Assembly (NCBI RefSeq): GCF_001417735.1
Contig: NZ_BBUZ01000022.1
Span: forward strand, 372,001-436,000
DNA from: Streptomyces sp. NBRC 110028
GTDB lineage: Bacteria > Actinomycetota > Actinomycetes > Streptomycetales > Streptomycetaceae
Direction: 5' to 3'
Length of the DNA stretch: 64,000 nucleotides
The position numbers and the translations under genes are program-made. The notes below the pieces were generated by a model that worked only from the letters and a program-made list of their open reading frames with translations, searched no databases and had not been told where the DNA came from. This document shows positions 61,223-64,000 of this stretch, piece by piece. Within the stretch, counting starts at the first letter, position 1. The number at the start of each line of letters is the position of its first letter.

Positions 61223-62272
61223 ATGGCTCACACCACTACCGTCGAACACGTGACTGTGATCGCCACCGAAAGCCTGAGCAAGCGGTTCCCCAGGGTCACC
61301 GCGCTCGACCGGCTGTCCGTCGACATCACACCGGGCGTCACGGGCCTGGTGGGTGCCAACGGCGCCGGCAAGTCGACCCTGATCAAGATCCTGCTCGGGC
61401 TGTCCCCCGCCAGCGAGGGCCGCGCCGCCGTCCTCGGCCTCGACGTCGCCACCGAGGGCAGTGCCATCCGCGAGAGCGTGGGCTACATGCCCGAGCACGA
61501 CTGCCTGCCGCCGGATGTGTCGGCGACGGAGTTCGTCGTCCACATGGCGCGCATGTCCGGCCTGCCGCCGTCCGCCGCCCGCGAGCGCACCGCCGACACG
61601 CTGCGCCACGTCGGGCTGTACGAGGAGCGATATCGCCCCATCGGCGGCTACTCGACCGGGATGAAGCAGCGCGTCAAGCTCGCCCAGGCGCTGGTGCACG
61701 ACCCGAAGCTGGTCCTGCTGGACGAGCCGACCAACGGCCTCGACCCGGTCGGCCGCGACGACATGCTCGGCCTGATCCGCCGCATCCACACCGACTTCGG
61801 CATCTCGGTCCTGGTCACCTCGCACCTGCTCGGTGAGCTGGAGCGCACCTGCGACCACGTCGTCGTCATCGACGGCGGCAAGCTGCTGCGCTCCAGCTCC
61901 ACCAGCGACTTCACCCAGGTGACGGCCTCCCTCGCGGTCGAGGTGACCGACACCGACGAGCACCCGGACGGCACCGCCGCGCTGCGCGCCGCCCTGGACC
62001 GGGCCGGGCTCACCGCCTCGCCCGCGCGCCGCGGAGCGGACGGGGCGCCGGCTTCCGACCATCTGCTGCTCGTGGACGTCGCGGGCGAGGAGACGTACGA
62101 CACGGTCCGGGACGCCATCGCCGGTCTCGGTCTCGGCCTGGTCCGCATGGAGCAGCGCCGCCACCGCATCGCCGAGATCTTCAGCTCCGAAGACGGCGGC
62201 GGTCAGGGCGGCGGTCAAGGCGTCGCACACGGGACCAGCAAGGGAAACGGAGGTGCCGTCGATGCCGTCTGA
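61223..62272 (+). CDS. ABC-2 exporter ATP-binding protein (first)
   Basis: The 349-residue protein has Walker A in LVGANGAGKSTLIKILLG, the signature YSTGMKQRVKLAQAL, Walker B in LVLLDEPTNGLD, and the H-loop in LVTSHLLGELER. A Gly/Ala-rich tail (GGGQGGGQG) ends the protein. The start is uncertain: ATG 61223 is used, while GTG 61250 (TVIATESLSKRF) also fits the domain. It is the first gene of an operon with a permease and a second ATPase. The substrate is unknown. Confidence 0.88.
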   Translation: MAHTTTVEHVTVIATESLSKRFPRVTALDRLSVDITPGVTGLVGANGAGKSTLIKILLGLSPASEGRAAVLGLDVATEGSAIRESVGYMPEHDCLPPDVSATEFVVHMARMSGLPPSAARERTADTLRHVGLYEERYRPIGGYSTGMKQRVKLAQALVHDPKLVLLDEPTNGLDPVGRDDMLGLIRRIHTDFGISVLVTSHLLGELERTCDHVVVIDGGKLLRSSSTSDFTQVTASLAVEVTDTDEHPDGTAALRAALDRAGLTASPARRGADGAPASDHLLLVDVAGEETYDTVRDAIAGLGLGLVRMEQRRHRIAEIFSSEDGGGQGGGQGVAHGTSKGNGGAVDAV

Positions 62273-63161
62273 GACCGTGCCCCAGCAGCGCGCCGACGTC
62301 ATTCACAACATCGGCTACCGCCACTACGACGGCCCCCGGCTCGGCCGCGCCTACGCCCGCCGCTCGCTCTTCGCGCAGACCCTGCGCGGCGCCTACGGCC
62401 TCGGCCGCTCCGCGAAGTCCAAGGTCGCGCCGATGCTGCTGTTCGCCGTCATGTGCGCGCCCGCGGCGATCAGCGTCTCGGTCGCCATCGCCACCGACCT
62501 CAAGAAGCTCCCGGTCGAGTACACCCGTTACGCGATCATGCTCCAGGCGGTCATCGGCCTGTACATCGCCGCCCAGGCGCCGCAGGCCGTCTCCCGCGAT
62601 CTGCGGTTCAAGACGATCCCGCTCTACTTCTCGCGCCCGATCGAGACGGTGGACTACGTGGTGGCCAAGTTCGGCGCCATGGCCTCCGCCCTCTTCCTGC
62701 TCACCGCCTCGCCCCTGGTGATCCTGTACGCCGGGGCCCTGCTCGCCAAGCTCGACTTCGCCGACCAGACGAAGGGCTTCGCGCAAGGACTGGTCTCCGT
62801 GGGACTGCTCTCGCTCCTCTTCGCCGGCATCAGCCTGGTCATCGCCGCGGCCACCCCGCGGCGCGGCTTCGGCGTCGCCGCCGTCATCGCCGTGCTGACC
62901 ATCTCCTACGGCGCGGTGTCCACCGTCCAGGCCATCGCGTTCGCCCAGGACGCCACCGGCCCGGTGCGCTGGCTCGGACTGTTCTCGCCGATCACGATCA
63001 TCGACGGGGTGCAGACGGCGTTCCTCGGCGCCAGTTCCTCCTTCCCCGGCGGCTTCGGCCCGGGTGCCGGGCCCGGCGCCGTCTACGTCCTCGTCCTTCT
63101 CGGCCTGATCGCCGGCTCGTTCGGGCTGCTGCTGCGCCGCTACCGAAAGGTCGGGCTGTGA
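62262..63161 (+). CDS. ABC-2 type transporter permease
   Basis: The 299-residue integral membrane protein has about six hydrophobic segments, with an N-terminal elbow (YRHYDGPRLGRAYARRSLFAQTLRGAYGLG) that is typical of actinobacterial ABC-2 permeases. The ATG at 62262 has GGAGG 9 nt upstream; the GTG at 62253 is inside that Shine-Dalgarno. It overlaps the preceding ATPase by 11 bp and the following ATPase by 4 bp, indicating tight coupling. Confidence 0.88.
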   Translation: MPSETVPQQRADVIHNIGYRHYDGPRLGRAYARRSLFAQTLRGAYGLGRSAKSKVAPMLLFAVMCAPAAISVSVAIATDLKKLPVEYTRYAIMLQAVIGLYIAAQAPQAVSRDLRFKTIPLYFSRPIETVDYVVAKFGAMASALFLLTASPLVILYAGALLAKLDFADQTKGFAQGLVSVGLLSLLFAGISLVIAAATPRRGFGVAAVIAVLTISYGAVSTVQAIAFAQDATGPVRWLGLFSPITIIDGVQTAFLGASSSFPGGFGPGAGPGAVYVLVLLGLIAGSFGLLLRRYRKVGL

Positions 63162-64000
63162 CCACGATCGCCATCGACAACGTCTCGCGCTGGTTCGGGA
63201 ACGTCGTGGCCGTCAACGACGTGACCATGACGATCGGCCCCGGGGTCACCGGGCTGCTGGGCCCCAACGGCGCGGGGAAGTCCACCCTCATCAACATGAT
63301 GGGCGGCTTCCTGGCCCCCTCCACCGGCAGCGTCACCCTCGACGGCGCCGCGATCTGGCGCAACGAACAGGCCTACCGCCACATCGGCATCGTCCCCGAG
63401 CGCGAGGGGATGTACGACTTCCTCACCGGCCGCGAGTTCGTCATCGCCAACGCCGAACTGCACGGACTGCCCGACCCCCGCGCCGCCGCCCGCAAGGCGC
63501 TCGACACCGTCGAGATGGACTACGCGGGAGCGCGCAAGATCTCCACGTACAGCAAGGGCATGCGCCAGCGCGTGAAGATGGCCTCCGCCCTGGTCCACGA
63601 GCCGTCGGTGCTGCTCCTCGACGAGCCGTTCAACGGCATGGACCCGCGCCAGCGGATGCAGCTGATGGAGCTGCTGCGGCGGATGGGCGCGGAGGGCCGC
63701 ACCGTGCTGTTCTCCTCGCACATCCTGGAGGAGGTCGAGCAACTGGCCTCGCACATCGAGGTGATCGTCGCGGGACGGCACGCCGCCTCCGGCGACTTCC
63801 GCAAGATCCGCCGGTTGATGACGGACCGTCCGCACCGCTATCTCGTACGGTCCAGCGACGACCGCGCGCTCGCTGCCGCCCTCATCGCCGACCCGTCGAC
63901 CGCCGGGATCCAGGTGGACGCGAGCGACGGCGCCGACGGCGGACTCCACATCCAGGCCGTCGACTTCACACGCTTCACCGAACTGCTGCCCCGCGTCGCC
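63158..64000 (+). CDS. ABC-2 exporter ATP-binding protein (second), 3' truncated by window
   Basis: The GTG at 63158 overlaps the permease stop codon as GTGA, and the frame is open to the window edge (281 codons seen). It has Walker A in LLGPNGAGKSTLINMMGG, the signature YSKGMRQRVKMASAL, Walker B in LLLDEPFNGMD, and the H-loop in FSSHILEEVEQL. A second ATPase with a shared permease is common for such clusters, and a second permease probably follows outside the window. It has no start choice problem. Confidence 0.9.
   Translation, partial: MTTIAIDNVSRWFGNVVAVNDVTMTIGPGVTGLLGPNGAGKSTLINMMGGFLAPSTGSVTLDGAAIWRNEQAYRHIGIVPEREGMYDFLTGREFVIANAELHGLPDPRAAARKALDTVEMDYAGARKISTYSKGMRQRVKMASALVHEPSVLLLDEPFNGMDPRQRMQLMELLRRMGAEGRTVLFSSHILEEVEQLASHIEVIVAGRHAASGDFRKIRRLMTDRPHRYLVRSSDDRALAAALIADPSTAGIQVDASDGADGGLHIQAVDFTRFTELLPRVA

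Overview
This is 64 kb of very GC-rich actinobacterial chromosome, almost certainly Streptomyces or a close streptomycete. The evidence is strong third-position GC bias, the sporulation gene ssgA, a FemX-type peptidoglycan enzyme, a Rex-controlled cydAB-cydDC cluster, and four exact copies of the Streptomyces parS sequence GTTTCACGTGAAAC. The parS density and the gene order (pseudokinase, murJ, DUF6049 protein, CCA transferase ... rpsF-ssb-rpsR-rplI ... dnaB ... ptpA ... ssgA ... thiC ... hisC, cyd) match my memory of the origin-proximal core of S. coelicolor (around SCO3893 to SCO3959). No IS element, prophage, CRISPR array, tRNA or rRNA was seen.

Region 1 (1-10.7 kb): a minus-strand cell-envelope block (kinase-like protein, lipid II flippase MurJ with a long disordered N-terminus, secreted DUF6049 protein) diverges from the CCA-adding enzyme. 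Then come an MFS exporter whose 3' end carries two parS sites, and a PadR regulator-inositol phosphate synthase pair with a perfect PadR operator. Region 2 (10.7-18.2 kb): a class A penicillin-binding protein, a DUF2029 membrane glycosyltransferase, a PLP racemase-like protein paired with FemX, and a small membrane protein. Region 3 (18.2-23.6 kb): rpsF-ssb-rpsR-rplI, a MATE exporter, and dnaB preceded by a DnaA-box cluster.

Region 4 (23.6-34.6 kb) is more accessory: peptide deformylase with a divergent winged-helix regulator and palindromic operators, a methyltransferase followed by a decayed second methyltransferase, MerR-thioredoxin, a beta-lactamase-family hydrolase, GNAT, HAD, a flavohaemoglobin-like reductase, a PPOX-fold protein, NUDIX and LysR. 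Region 5 (34.8-42.9 kb): ptpA coupled to a Cys/Met-metabolism PLP enzyme, small membrane and cupin proteins, ssgA with what looks like a decayed ssgR-like IclR gene in front, a YibE/F protein, thiC under a TPP riboswitch, and a BRO-N antirepressor-like gene containing a perfect 16-bp inverted repeat.

Region 6 (43-64 kb): a membrane protein, a metallophosphoesterase, a LacI regulator, hisC, the cytochrome bd operon with fused CydDC exporter, an orphan GAF histidine kinase, a glycine-rich secreted protein, a HAD phosphatase, an LLM oxidoreductase, htpX-pspAB, a frameshifted membrane-protein remnant and an ABC-2 export operon that runs off the window. I did not find a clearly new multi-gene system. 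The best leads are small: the inverted repeat inside the BRO gene, parS sites inside coding sequence, the DnaA-box cluster, the ssgR remnant, the racemase-like/FemX pair and the detached MurJ pseudokinase.
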